Shown here one piece after another: positions 5,014 to 11,998 of a stretch of 11,998 nucleotides of DNA. Position numbers and translations under genes: made by a program. Origin of the DNA: an uncultured Coriobacteriaceae bacterium. GTDB lineage: Bacteria > Actinomycetota > Coriobacteriia > Coriobacteriales > Atopobiaceae. The DNA lies in the NCBI GenBank assembly GCA_902766805.1, contig CACXFF010000175.1, positions 1 to 11,998 on the forward strand, read 5' to 3'. The number at the start of each line of letters is the position of its first letter. Within the stretch, counting starts at the first letter, position 1. The notes below the pieces were generated by a model. That model did not search any database. It saw only the letters and a program-made list of their open reading frames with translations, and was not told the DNA's origin.

Positions 5014-7698
5014 ATGGTACTCGTGGTAACCGAGAAGAACGATGCGGCCACGCAGATCGCGCGGCTGCTCTGTGACGTGGGCCGTCCCCAACAGGACAAG
5101 GTCTACGACACGCCCATCTATCGCTTCACGCACGACGGCGACGATTGGGTGACCATCGGCCTGCGCGGCCACATCATGGCCCCCGACTTCCCGCCTGCGC
5201 TCAGGTTCGATCCCGAGCAGGGTTGGTACGCGCTCACCGACGACGGCGAGGTCCTGACTGCCGACCTGCCCGACGGGCTGCCCCGCCCGCCCTACGACAG
5301 CAAGCGCAAGCCCTACCTCGCCGACGGCATCGACATCAAGGGTTGGAAGGTCCCGTCGCTGCCCTATCTGGTGTGGGCTCCCATCGAGAAGCTCCCCGCC
5401 GAGAAGGGCATCATCCGCGCGCTCAAGAACCTCGCCAAAAAGGCCGACGCCATCATCATCGGCACGGACTTTGACCGCGAGGGTGAGCTCATCGGCTCGG
5501 ATGCCCTGCGCCAGATGCGCGAGGTGGCCCCGGACACGCCCGTGAGCCGTGCCCGTTACTCGGCCTTCACCAAAGGCGAGATCGACCACGCGTTCAGCAA
5601 CCTCGTCGAGCTCGACCAGGACTTGGCCGACGCCGGCGAGTCGCGCCAGTACATCGACCTCATCTGGGGCGCCGTGCTCACGCGCTACCTCACGATGGCC
5701 AAGTTTGGCGGCTTTGGCAACGTGCGCTCGGCCGGCCGCGTCCAGACGCCCACGCTGGCACTGGTCGTGGAGCGCGAGCGTGAGCGCATGGCGTTCGTAC
5801 CCGAGGACTATTGGGTGATCAACGGCGAGGGAGCGCACGCTGGCGAGAGCTTCAAGCTCGCCCATGCCACCGCGCGCTTCAAAGACGAGCAGTTGGCCAA
5901 CGAGGCCTTTGGCCGCCTGGCAGCCACGGGCACGCGCCTGCCGGCCAAGGACGGCGCCCGCTACCCGCAGCTCGTGAGCGACGCGGGCCCCGGCATCGTC
6001 CGCAGCGTCGAGCGCAAGAGCCGCACCGTGCGTCCTCCTGCGCCGTTCAACACCACCTCGCTGCAGACCGCCGCGGCCGCCGAGGGCATCTCCCCGGCGC
6101 GCGCGATGCGCCTGGCCGAGAGCCTGTACATGGACGGCCTGATCTCCTACCCGCGCGTGGACAACACCGTCTACCCGCGCAGCCTGGACCTGAAGGCCGT
6201 GGTGCGCGAGGTCTCGCGCGTGCCGCAGTACCGTCCGGTCTGCGAGCAGCTCTTGGCGCAGCCCAAGCTCACGGCCACGCGCGGCAAGCAGGAGACCACC
6301 GACCACCCGCCCATCTACCCCACGGCGCCCGCCGACCCGGACAAGCTGCAGCCCGCGGCTTGGAAGCTCTACAACCTCATCGCGCGGCGTTTCCTGGCCA
6401 CCCTCATGGGCCCCGCCGAGGTGGAGTCCACCAAGGTGAGCATCGAATGCGCCGGCGAGACGCTGGTGGCCAGTGGCAGTGTGCTCGTGCGTCCGGGCTT
6501 CCGCGAGATCTACCCCTTCGGCCTGAAGCGCGACGAGCTGCTGCCCGCGTTGCAGGAGGGCGACGAGGTGGATCTGCCGCGCCTGCAGCTCGAGGCCAAG
6601 CAGACCGAGCCGCCCGCCCGCTACAGCCAGGGCCGCCTCATCCAGGAGATGGAGCGCCTGGGCCTGGGCACCAAGTCCACGCGCGCGAGCATCATCGAGC
6701 GCCTCTACGCGGTCAAGTACCTCAAGAACGATCCCATCGAGCCGTCCCAGCTGGGCATGGCCATCATCGACGCGCTGCACACCTACGCGCCGCACGTGAC
6801 CACGCCCGAGATGACCGCCCTGCTCGAGCAGGACATGACCGCCGTCTCCGAGGGCAAGGACACGCAGGCCAAGGTCGTGGACCACTCGCGCGCCCTGCTC
6901 GCGGGCATGTTGGACGCACTCATCGAGCACAAGGACGACCTGGGCGATGCCATCTCGGACGCCGTCACGGCCGACGCGCGCGTGGGCGCCTGTCCCAAAT
7001 GCGGCCATGACCTGGTCATGAAGGCGTCAGCCAAGACCCGCGGGTCGTTCGTGGGCTGCATGGCCTGGCCCGACTGCGACGTGACCTACCCGGTGCCCAC
7101 GGGCCGCATCGAGCCGCTGGAAGGCGAGGCGGCCGTGTGTCCGCACTGCGGCGCCCCGCGCGTCAAGGTGCATCCGTTCCGCGCCAAGGCCTACGAGGTC
7201 TGCGTGAACCCGGCCTGCGAGACCAACCGCGAGCCCGACGTGGTGGTGGGCAGCTGCAAGGCCTGCGCCGAGAACGGCGTGCAGGCCAAGCTCATCGCCC
7301 ACAAGTCCGAGCGCACAGGCAAGCGCTTCATCCGCTGCGAGAACTACGACAGCTGCGGCACCAGCTACCCGCTGCCCCAGCGCGGTGCGCTCAAGGCGAC
7401 GGGGGAGACCTGCGAGCACTGCGGCAGCCCGTTGGTGGAGGTCACCACGACGCGCGGTCCTTGGCGCCTCTGCGTGAACATGGACTGCCCTGGCAAGGAA
7501 AAGAAGCCCGCCCGTGGCCGATCCACGGCTGCGGCGCGCGGACGCTCGACGGGCAAAGCCGCTGGCGCGAGCGCGGGCAAGGCGACCGGACGCAAGACCG
7601 CGGCCAAGTCGACGGCCAAGTCGGGTGCCAAGTCGACGGCCAAAACGACCGCCAAGAAGGGCACGCGCAAGGCTTCGGCCAGCAAAAAGGACGCATAA
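5014..7698 (+). CDS. topA: DNA topoisomerase I (type IA), archaeal-like, with four zinc ribbons and a basic tail
   Basis: An 894-residue type IA topoisomerase that relaxes negative supercoils by cutting one DNA strand through a 5'-phosphotyrosine link. The Toprim domain holds VVTEKNDAA (Glu7) and the acidic metal-binding motif TDFDREGELIG (Asp152, Asp154, Glu156). GRVQTPTLALV (242-251) is the type IA signature, and the likely catalytic Tyr379 sits in LISYPRVDN with Arg381 nearby. Four Cys4-type zinc ribbons follow, starting at about Cys660, Cys709, Cys748 and Cys800. The last ~67 residues (828-894) are a Lys/Ala/Ser/Thr/Gly tail resembling a histone H1 tail, probably for non-specific DNA binding. 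GLRGHIMAPDFP and DFDREGELIG resemble archaeal TopA more than the usual bacterial DPDREGEAI form. ATG at 5014 follows AAAGGG by 6 nt. It heads the topA-tmk-holB-ricT operon. A topoisomerase III role is less likely given the zinc-ribbon C terminus. Confidence 0.93.
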   Translation: MVLVVTEKNDAATQIARLLCDVGRPQQDKVYDTPIYRFTHDGDDWVTIGLRGHIMAPDFPPALRFDPEQGWYALTDDGEVLTADLPDGLPRPPYDSKRKPYLADGIDIKGWKVPSLPYLVWAPIEKLPAEKGIIRALKNLAKKADAIIIGTDFDREGELIGSDALRQMREVAPDTPVSRARYSAFTKGEIDHAFSNLVELDQDLADAGESRQYIDLIWGAVLTRYLTMAKFGGFGNVRSAGRVQTPTLALVVERERERMAFVPEDYWVINGEGAHAGESFKLAHATARFKDEQLANEAFGRLAATGTRLPAKDGARYPQLVSDAGPGIVRSVERKSRTVRPPAPFNTTSLQTAAAAEGISPARAMRLAESLYMDGLISYPRVDNTVYPRSLDLKAVVREVSRVPQYRPVCEQLLAQPKLTATRGKQETTDHPPIYPTAPADPDKLQPAAWKLYNLIARRFLATLMGPAEVESTKVSIECAGETLVASGSVLVRPGFREIYPFGLKRDELLPALQEGDEVDLPRLQLEAKQTEPPARYSQGRLIQEMERLGLGTKSTRASIIERLYAVKYLKNDPIEPSQLGMAIIDALHTYAPHVTTPEMTALLEQDMTAVSEGKDTQAKVVDHSRALLAGMLDALIEHKDDLGDAISDAVTADARVGACPKCGHDLVMKASAKTRGSFVGCMAWPDCDVTYPVPTGRIEPLEGEAAVCPHCGAPRVKVHPFRAKAYEVCVNPACETNREPDVVVGSCKACAENGVQAKLIAHKSERTGKRFIRCENYDSCGTSYPLPQRGALKATGETCEHCGSPLVEVTTTRGPWRLCVNMDCPGKEKKPARGRSTAAARGRSTGKAAGASAGKATGRKTAAKSTAKSGAKSTAKTTAKKGTRKASASKKDA

Positions 7699-7708
7699 GG
7701 GGGAGCAG

Positions 7709-8383
7709 GTGACGGGCAAGGACCAGGCGCCTGCCGTGCGTGGCGGGCTTTTCGTGACACTGGAGGGCTGCGACGGCTGCGGCAAGACCACGCAGCTGGG
7801 TCTGCTGCAGGGCGCGCTCGTCCGTGAGGGCTATGACGTGCTCTGCCTGCGCGAGCCTGGCGGCACGCCCATCTCCGAGGCCATCCGGGCACTGCTGCTG
7901 GACCCCGCCCACGCCGAGATGGCCCCCGAGTGCGAGCTGCTGCTCTTCGAGGCCTCGCGCGCGCAGCTGGTGCGTGAGCGCATCGAGCCCGCACTCGCTG
8001 CCGGCCAGGTGGTGCTCTGCGACCGCTTCTACGACTCGACCACGGCCTACCAGATGGCGGCGCGCGGCTTGGACGCCGAGCAGGTGCACCGCGCCAACGA
8101 GCTGGGCAGCTGCGGGGTCACTCCAGACCTCACGCTGGTATTGGACCTGGACCCGGGCGTGGCGCTCGCGCGCGCGACCGGCTCTGGGGCCGACCGCATG
8201 GAAGGGGAGGGGACGGCCTTCCAGGCCAAGGTGCGTGCCGCCTTCCTGGACCTGGCCGAGCGCGAACCGCAGCGCGTGCGTTTGGTGGACGCGGACGTCG
8301 CGCCCGCGCAGGTGCATGAGCGCGTGCTGGGCCTCGTCCATGCCGCATTGGCGTCCTGCGTGACGGAAGGGCTGCGCCCGTGA
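7709..8383 (+). CDS. tmk: Thymidylate kinase (dTMP kinase)
   Basis: A 224-residue cytoplasmic kinase that turns dTMP into dTDP with ATP, an essential step in dTTP synthesis. The P-loop is GCDGCGKT at residues 20-27, preceded by FVTLE as in the family; both usual small residues around the loop are Cys here. DRFYDSTTAYQ (from Asp105) is the dTMP-site motif, and ATGSGADRMEGEG followed by FQAKVRAAF is the lid region. The start is GTG at 7709, 10 bp after the topA stop and just after GGGGGAG (7699-7705). The frame stays open upstream to an ATG at 7514, but that stretch lies inside topA and encodes a non-natural Arg/Pro-rich peptide. GTG at 7737 lacks a ribosome site. The stop overlaps the holB start by 4 nt. 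Confidence 0.95.
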   Translation: MTGKDQAPAVRGGLFVTLEGCDGCGKTTQLGLLQGALVREGYDVLCLREPGGTPISEAIRALLLDPAHAEMAPECELLLFEASRAQLVRERIEPALAAGQVVLCDRFYDSTTAYQMAARGLDAEQVHRANELGSCGVTPDLTLVLDLDPGVALARATGSGADRMEGEGTAFQAKVRAAFLDLAEREPQRVRLVDADVAPAQVHERVLGLVHAALASCVTEGLRP

Positions 8384-9516
8384 GCGCCGCCAAGCACAGG
8401 TACCCCGCGCTCATCGAGGAGCTGCCGGTCCAGCCGCGCCTGCGCGCGCAGCTGGGCGACGCGCTCGCGCAGGGACGCGTGGCCCACGCCTACCTCTTCG
8501 TTGGCGCGCCGGGCTCGGGCAAGACCAAGGCCGCCCAGGCCCTGGCGGGCGCCCTGGTGTGTCCGCAGGGAGGCTGCGGCAGCTGTGACGAGTGCATCCG
8601 CGTGAAGCACCGCACCCATCCCGACGTGCACCGTTACGCTCCGGGCAGCGCCACGGGCTACCTGGTGGACCAGGTGCGCGCGATCATCGACGACGTCGCC
8701 CTCGCCCCGGTGCGTGGCACGCGCAAGGTCTACGTGCTCGAACGTGCCGAGCAGCTCTCGGCGTCATCAGCCAACGCCCTGCTCAAGACCCTGGAGGAGC
8801 CGCCTGCGTCGTGCACCTTCATCCTTTTGGCGTCCACCGCCGACGCGGTGCTGCCCACCATCCGCTCGCGCTGCCAGGTGCTCAGCTTCGAGCTGCTCTC
8901 CGCCGACGCGGCCGAGCACGCGGTGACCCAGGCGACCGGAGCGAGCCCGGAGGACGCCCGCGTGGCGCTCGCGCTCACGGGCAGTCCCGAACGCGCGGCG
9001 GAGTACCTGCGCAGCAAGGCCCGCCAGGACGTGCGCCGCCGTGTGGTGCAGGCCCTCTCCGAGCTCTCCCGCATGGACGAGTGGGAGGTGCTGGTCGCCG
9101 CCCGCGAACTGGCCGAGGCGGTGCGCGTTCCGTTGGAGGACGTCAAGGCGGCCCAGGAGGCGCTGGCCGAGCAGAACTCCGACTTCCTCACTCCCGCCGC
9201 GCTCAAGGAGCTGGAGGCACGCAACAAGCGCGAGCTGTCCGCACGCGAGCGTTCGGGTATGATGGAGGCCATCGCGTCTGCAGAATCACTCCTGCGTGAC
9301 GTACTCGTGCGCTGCGAAGGCGCAGGCCAGCTCGTCAATGCCGACGTCTCCCACGTCGTGGGCCGCCTGGCGAGCTCCCTCGACAGCACCCAGGTGCTCC
9401 GTGCCCTCGACGCCTGCTCCCAGGCCGCCGACGATCTCGCGCACAACGTTTCTCCCCAGCTGACCCTCGAGGTCTGGCTGCTCAACATCAAGGAGGCATA
9501 CGCATGCCCTGCGTAG
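8380..9516 (+). CDS. holB: DNA polymerase III delta' subunit (clamp loader)
   Basis: A 378-residue AAA+ protein of the clamp-loader complex, which opens and loads the sliding clamp at primed DNA. Visible features are the family start PVQPRLRAQLGDALAQGRVAHAYLF (split over residues 16-40), a Walker A motif GAPGSGKT (42-49), a four-cysteine zinc module (Cys61, Cys66, Cys69, Cys72), ANALLKTLEEPP, and IRSRCQVLSF with the SRC motif at residues 163-165. The Walker A motif is complete, as in many Gram-positive delta' proteins and unlike E. coli HolB; whether it binds ATP cannot be judged here. GTG at 8380 overlaps the tmk stop (GTGA) and has GGAAGGG 8 nt upstream. The 3' end overlaps ricT by 13 nt in another frame. 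The C-terminal part is less conserved and is the collar region. A gamma/tau assignment is unlikely given its length and context. Confidence 0.92.
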   Translation: MSAAKHRYPALIEELPVQPRLRAQLGDALAQGRVAHAYLFVGAPGSGKTKAAQALAGALVCPQGGCGSCDECIRVKHRTHPDVHRYAPGSATGYLVDQVRAIIDDVALAPVRGTRKVYVLERAEQLSASSANALLKTLEEPPASCTFILLASTADAVLPTIRSRCQVLSFELLSADAAEHAVTQATGASPEDARVALALTGSPERAAEYLRSKARQDVRRRVVQALSELSRMDEWEVLVAARELAEAVRVPLEDVKAAQEALAEQNSDFLTPAALKELEARNKRELSARERSGMMEAIASAESLLRDVLVRCEGAGQLVNADVSHVVGRLASSLDSTQVLRALDACSQAADDLAHNVSPQLTLEVWLLNIKEAYACPA

Positions 9517-11135
9517 TACCTGTCAAGTTCGCTTATGCGGCGCGCGACCTGTGGTTTGACGCGTTTGACCTGGACATCGTGACCGGCGACCACGTGGTGT
9601 GCGCCACCGAGCGCGGCACGGAGATAGGACTCGTCACCCAAGACCCGTTCACCGTGACCGACGCCGAGGTGCGCGCGCGGTCGGAGCGGGGCCTCAAGCC
9701 CGTCCTGCGCGTCGCCGACGATGACGACCTGGACGAGGCCGAGGAGCTCGCCGCCATGGGCGAAGACGCCCTGCCGGTCTTCCGCCGTCTGGTGAGCGCC
9801 TCTGGGCTCGACATCAAGCCCGTGGCCGTGGAGTACCTCTTTGGCCGGGAAAAAGTCGTGTGCTATTTCGCCGCCGAGGAGCGCGTGGACTTCCGTCAGC
9901 TGGTGCGCGACCTGTCGCGTGAGCTGCACGAGCGCATCGACATGCGCCAGATCGGCGTGCGCGAGGAGGCCGCCCTGCGCGGCGGCTTCGCCCACTGCGG
10001 GCAGGAGCTGTGCTGCGCGCGCTTTGGCCAGCAGTTCGAGCCGGTGTCCATCCGCATGGCCAAAGAGCAGGACCTCCCGCTCAACTCGACGAAGATCTCC
10101 GGCGTGTGCGGCCGTCTCATGTGCTGCCTGCGCTACGAGTTCGAGGCCTACCGCGACTTCAAGAGCCGCGCGCCGAAGAAAAACGCCGTGATCCAGACGC
10201 CTCTGGGTACGGCGAAGATCGTGGAGTATGACACGCCCAAAGAGCAGCTGGCGCTGCGCTTGGAGAACGGCAAGACCGTGCGCGTGCCGCTTTCGGGCAT
10301 GGAGACCTCCGAGGCCGCCGTGCGCAAGAGCGAGGAGCTGCACTGCCCCTGCCGCCCCGACACGGTGCCGCGCTCCACGCTCGACCAGCTCACCGCCACT
10401 GACATCCAGATGATGCTTGCCGAGCTGGACCGCAAGAACGGCGTGGTGCCGCGCGAATCCGACCCGTCGGACATCTTCGAGGACGTCGCGCGCGCCACGA
10501 GCCGGCGCAAGCGTCGTCGTGCCGCCGCCGAGCAGACCGCGGAGCAGGCGAGCAGTGCCGCCGCAGAGGACGTCACGCCTACCAAGCGCCGTCGTCGTCG
10601 TGGTGCGGGAGCCGCCGCCGAGGCCGCGCCTGTCGCCGAGGATCAGCCCACGACAAGCACCCGGCGCCGCCGTCACCACCGCAGCGCCGAGGCCACGCAG
10701 GACGTGGAAGCCTCCCAGGCCCAGGAGACGTCGCCGTCCGGAAGCGAAGGCCGCGGCCCGTCGGACCGTCCCAAGAAGGGCATGCAGCCCCGCCGGCGCC
10801 GCAAGCCCGGCGATGGTCAGGGCGCGCACGCGGCGCCTGCACCCGCGAGCGAGACGCCCAAAGACGTCACGATCGACGGCGAGGCCGCGCCCAAGAAGCG
10901 CCGTCGCCGCCGCAAGCCCAAAGGTGACGGAGAGGTGACGAAGGCGCCGGTCGCCCAAGGAAAGACCGCTCATGCCCCGGCACACATGGCGCCGGCTCCG
11001 CGCGCGGGCTCCGATGCCGCCACGGAAGCGGAGGGTGCGCCCAAGCGCCGGCGCCGTCGGCGGGGCGGCCGCGGTCGTGGGCACGGTGGCGCGGGCCAGG
11101 GAGACGGTTCCGCTCCCGCTCCGACGGACGCATAG
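9504..11135 (+). CDS. ricT: RicT/YaaT (PSP1-domain) protein with an Arg-cluster C-terminal tail
   Basis: The first ~300 residues are a PSP1/RicT domain. In Bacillus subtilis RicT (YaaT) works with RicA (YmcA) and RicF (YlbF) in an Fe-S-bearing complex that affects RNase Y-dependent mRNA processing, competence, sporulation and biofilm control. The family cysteines are present: CGQELCC (Cys165, Cys170, Cys171) and CGRLMCC (Cys202, Cys207, Cys208), likely Fe-S ligands. From about residue 333 to the end (543) a low-complexity tail carries six Arg/Lys clusters (such as RRKRRR, KKRRRRRKPK, KRRRRRRGGRGRG) between Ala/Pro/Glu linkers, nearly doubling the normal length. ATG at 9504 has AGGAGG 7 nt upstream and overlaps holB by 13 nt. 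No ricA or ricF is in the window. The tail is probably RNA- or ribosome-binding, which is inference. Confidence 0.88.
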   Translation: MPCVVPVKFAYAARDLWFDAFDLDIVTGDHVVCATERGTEIGLVTQDPFTVTDAEVRARSERGLKPVLRVADDDDLDEAEELAAMGEDALPVFRRLVSASGLDIKPVAVEYLFGREKVVCYFAAEERVDFRQLVRDLSRELHERIDMRQIGVREEAALRGGFAHCGQELCCARFGQQFEPVSIRMAKEQDLPLNSTKISGVCGRLMCCLRYEFEAYRDFKSRAPKKNAVIQTPLGTAKIVEYDTPKEQLALRLENGKTVRVPLSGMETSEAAVRKSEELHCPCRPDTVPRSTLDQLTATDIQMMLAELDRKNGVVPRESDPSDIFEDVARATSRRKRRRAAAEQTAEQASSAAAEDVTPTKRRRRRGAGAAAEAAPVAEDQPTTSTRRRRHHRSAEATQDVEASQAQETSPSGSEGRGPSDRPKKGMQPRRRRKPGDGQGAHAAPAPASETPKDVTIDGEAAPKKRRRRRKPKGDGEVTKAPVAQGKTAHAPAHMAPAPRAGSDAATEAEGAPKRRRRRRGGRGRGHGGAGQGDGSAPAPTDA

Positions 11136-11155
11136 ACTTTGATTCACCATGATTC

Positions 11156-11190
11156 GGGCGCCTCGGCCATTCGGTCGGGGCGCCCTTGTA
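11156..11190 (+). terminator. Intrinsic terminator-like hairpin after ricT
   Basis: GGGCGCCTCGGCC (11156-11168) pairs with GGTCGGGGCGCCC (11173-11185) around an ATTC loop. The stem is 13 bp, with two G-U wobbles, and is followed by TTGTA. It starts 20 bp past the ricT stop. Position, stem strength and the short T-rich end fit termination of the topA-tmk-holB-ricT transcript. Confidence 0.75.
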
Positions 11191-11280
11191 AGCATGGGAT
11201 TCTTCGTGCGCGGTTGGGGGGCAGTTTGGGCGGGGATTTGTTGGATTCGATGGGTTCCCGAGCGATGTATGCCGCCTCGT

Positions 11281-11310
11281 TTGCAGTAGACTAGAGAACG
11301 CATGTATATG
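11281..11310 (+). promoter_or_regulatory. Candidate promoter for the 3'-most gene
   Basis: TTGCAG (11281-11286) and TATATG (11305-11310) are spaced by 18 bp, 36 bp before the start codon at 11347. The -10 is overlapped by a small palindrome, CGCAT-GTAT-ATGCG (11299-11312), which could be an operator half-site pair. A gene start right after a terminator makes a promoter here likely; the exact elements are by consensus only. Confidence 0.45.
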
Positions 11311-11346
11311 CGTCATGGGACAATTGCAGCGCGGAAGGACCACCCC

Positions 11347-11998
11347 ATGCCCTTTGATTCGAACGATGGGTTCCCCCACATCGAGCGCGGGCAAGCTTAC
11401 GACAGCTCTGCTCAGGACAAAAAGCCGAGCCACGCGGCTTCTTCGTGGGACGAACTCCAGGACACGGACGAGCAAGACGATAGCCCCGTGTTCGCTTCAG
11501 CGGGCTCGTCGAGTGTGATTCCGGTGCAGCCGGTGATTCCTGGCTCGCGCAGCTACGGACGTTCCTCGCGCGTCGCCGAGGCCTTGCACGAGCGTCTGGC
11601 GCGCGTGCGCAATAGCGTGGAGCGGCGCATCCCCAGTGTGGACGCCGTCGATTCCGTCCCTGCCAAATCCGTGCGCGTGGAGGCGGCCTCGCTCGCCCCC
11701 GAGCCCGCCGACGAGCCCGAGCCGCAGCCTGAGCCCGCGGTGAGTGAGCCGGCGCACCAGTTCGTCGCCGACACGGCTCCCGAGCCCGAGCCGCTGCCCG
11801 AGATCGACCCCGACACCGAGACCACGGCCGTCTCTGAGCCCGTGCCCGAGTTCGAACCGCTGCATGACGCCGCGCCCGAGCCTGTGCACGCTTCGGCGTA
11901 CGTGCCCGATCCCGCCCATGTGCCCGATCCCTCCTACACGCCCGAGCCTGCGTACGTGCCCGAGCCGGCGTACGTGCCCGAGCCCGCGTCCCCCCCCG
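11347..11998 (+). CDS. Unrecognised Pro/Glu-rich protein, N-terminal part (runs off right edge)
   Basis: ATG at 11347, with AAGGA (11335-11339) 7 nt upstream, opens a frame of 217 codons that has no stop before the window ends. The N terminus (MPFDSNDGFPHIERGQAYDS) is polar and acidic, with no signal peptide. Residues about 60-110 contain a short basic helical stretch (SRVAEALHERLARVRNSVERR). From about residue 116 the protein turns into Pro/Glu/Ala-rich, probably disordered sequence, and from residue 184 into a six-residue repeat of the type AYVPEP. In-frame ATGs at 11302 and 11308 lack a good ribosome site and would lie in the promoter region. The first ~60 codons are less GC-biased than the neighbours. 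The rest of the gene, which could hold a membrane or catalytic domain, is out of view, so no function is proposed. Confidence 0.75.
   Translation, partial: MPFDSNDGFPHIERGQAYDSSAQDKKPSHAASSWDELQDTDEQDDSPVFASAGSSSVIPVQPVIPGSRSYGRSSRVAEALHERLARVRNSVERRIPSVDAVDSVPAKSVRVEAASLAPEPADEPEPQPEPAVSEPAHQFVADTAPEPEPLPEIDPDTETTAVSEPVPEFEPLHDAAPEPVHASAYVPDPAHVPDPSYTPEPAYVPEPAYVPEPASPP
11896..11998 (+). repeat. 18-bp tandem repeat coding (A/S)(Y/H)(V/T)P(E/D)P, cut by the window end
   Basis: Five consecutive 18-bp units (11896-11913, 11914-11931, 11932-11949, 11950-11967, 11968-11985) encode AYVPDP, AHVPDP, SYTPEP, AYVPEP and AYVPEP. The last two units differ at one base. A sixth begins with GCG at 11986 but breaks into TCCCCCCCCG, with eight C in a row. 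The repeat keeps the reading frame and probably continues beyond the window. Confidence 0.85.

Noticed and set aside
4996..7008. A 670-codon open frame on the minus strand, antisense to topA
   Set aside because: It is a mirror of the topA codons. The repetitive Val/Leu/Gly/Arg/His composition and the lack of any motif point to a shadow frame.
7514..7708. An N-terminal extension of thymidylate kinase
   Set aside because: It lies wholly inside topA, encodes an Arg/Pro-rich peptide, and the kinase fold begins after the GTG at 7709.
11212..11243. A G-rich patch on the plus strand with runs of 6, 3 and 4 G, considered as a G-quadruplex
   Set aside because: Only three runs of three or more G are present, so no standard three-tetrad quadruplex can form; a two-tetrad form is too weak to claim.
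8730..11303. An 857-codon open frame on the minus strand, antisense to holB and ricT
   Set aside because: Its product is Arg/Ala/His-rich with no domain, and it covers two clear genes. High-GC codon bias leaves the opposite frame free of stops.

Overview
The window is GC-rich (by eye about two thirds G+C, with a strong preference for G or C at third codon positions) and reads as ordinary bacterial chromosome. The mix points to the Actinomycetota, most likely the class Coriobacteriia. It combines an actinobacterial-type group Ic aspartate aminotransferase with a tmk-holB-ricT block and a RicT protein, which are familiar from Gram-positive Firmicutes, and a topoisomerase I that looks archaeal in type. 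The taxon is inferred from these features, not proven. No tRNA, rRNA, insertion sequence, phage gene or CRISPR array is visible.

Layout. Bases 1-272 hold the 5' part of an unrecognised gene on the minus strand, running off the left edge. It is divergent from a PLP aminotransferase (468-1754). The roughly 195 bp between them carry a promoter-like element and repeats that may be an operator. A perfect 16-bp hairpin (1778-1820) separates the aminotransferase from a close-set plus-strand group: a membrane-anchored TPR protein (1947-2750), a STAS-domain protein (2777-3094), a TatB-like protein with a long repetitive tail (3122-4087) and TatC (4109-4900). A second hairpin (4971-4994) lies between tatC and the next operon.

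That operon is topA (5014-7698), tmk (7709-8383), holB (8380-9516) and ricT (9504-11135). The last three are packed so tightly that tmk/holB overlap by 4 nt and holB/ricT by 13 nt. These genes serve DNA topology, dTTP synthesis, clamp loading and RNA/regulatory functions. The operon ends in a good terminator-like hairpin (11156-11185). After a promoter-bearing gap, a Pro/Glu-rich unknown gene starts at 11347 and runs off the right edge inside an 18-bp tandem repeat.

No clearly new multi-gene system was found. The points most worth a second look are the Arg-cluster tail on RicT, the regularly re-spaced motif in the TatB tail, the archaeal-type TopA with four zinc ribbons and a histone-like tail, and the TPR-STAS-Tat gene cluster.
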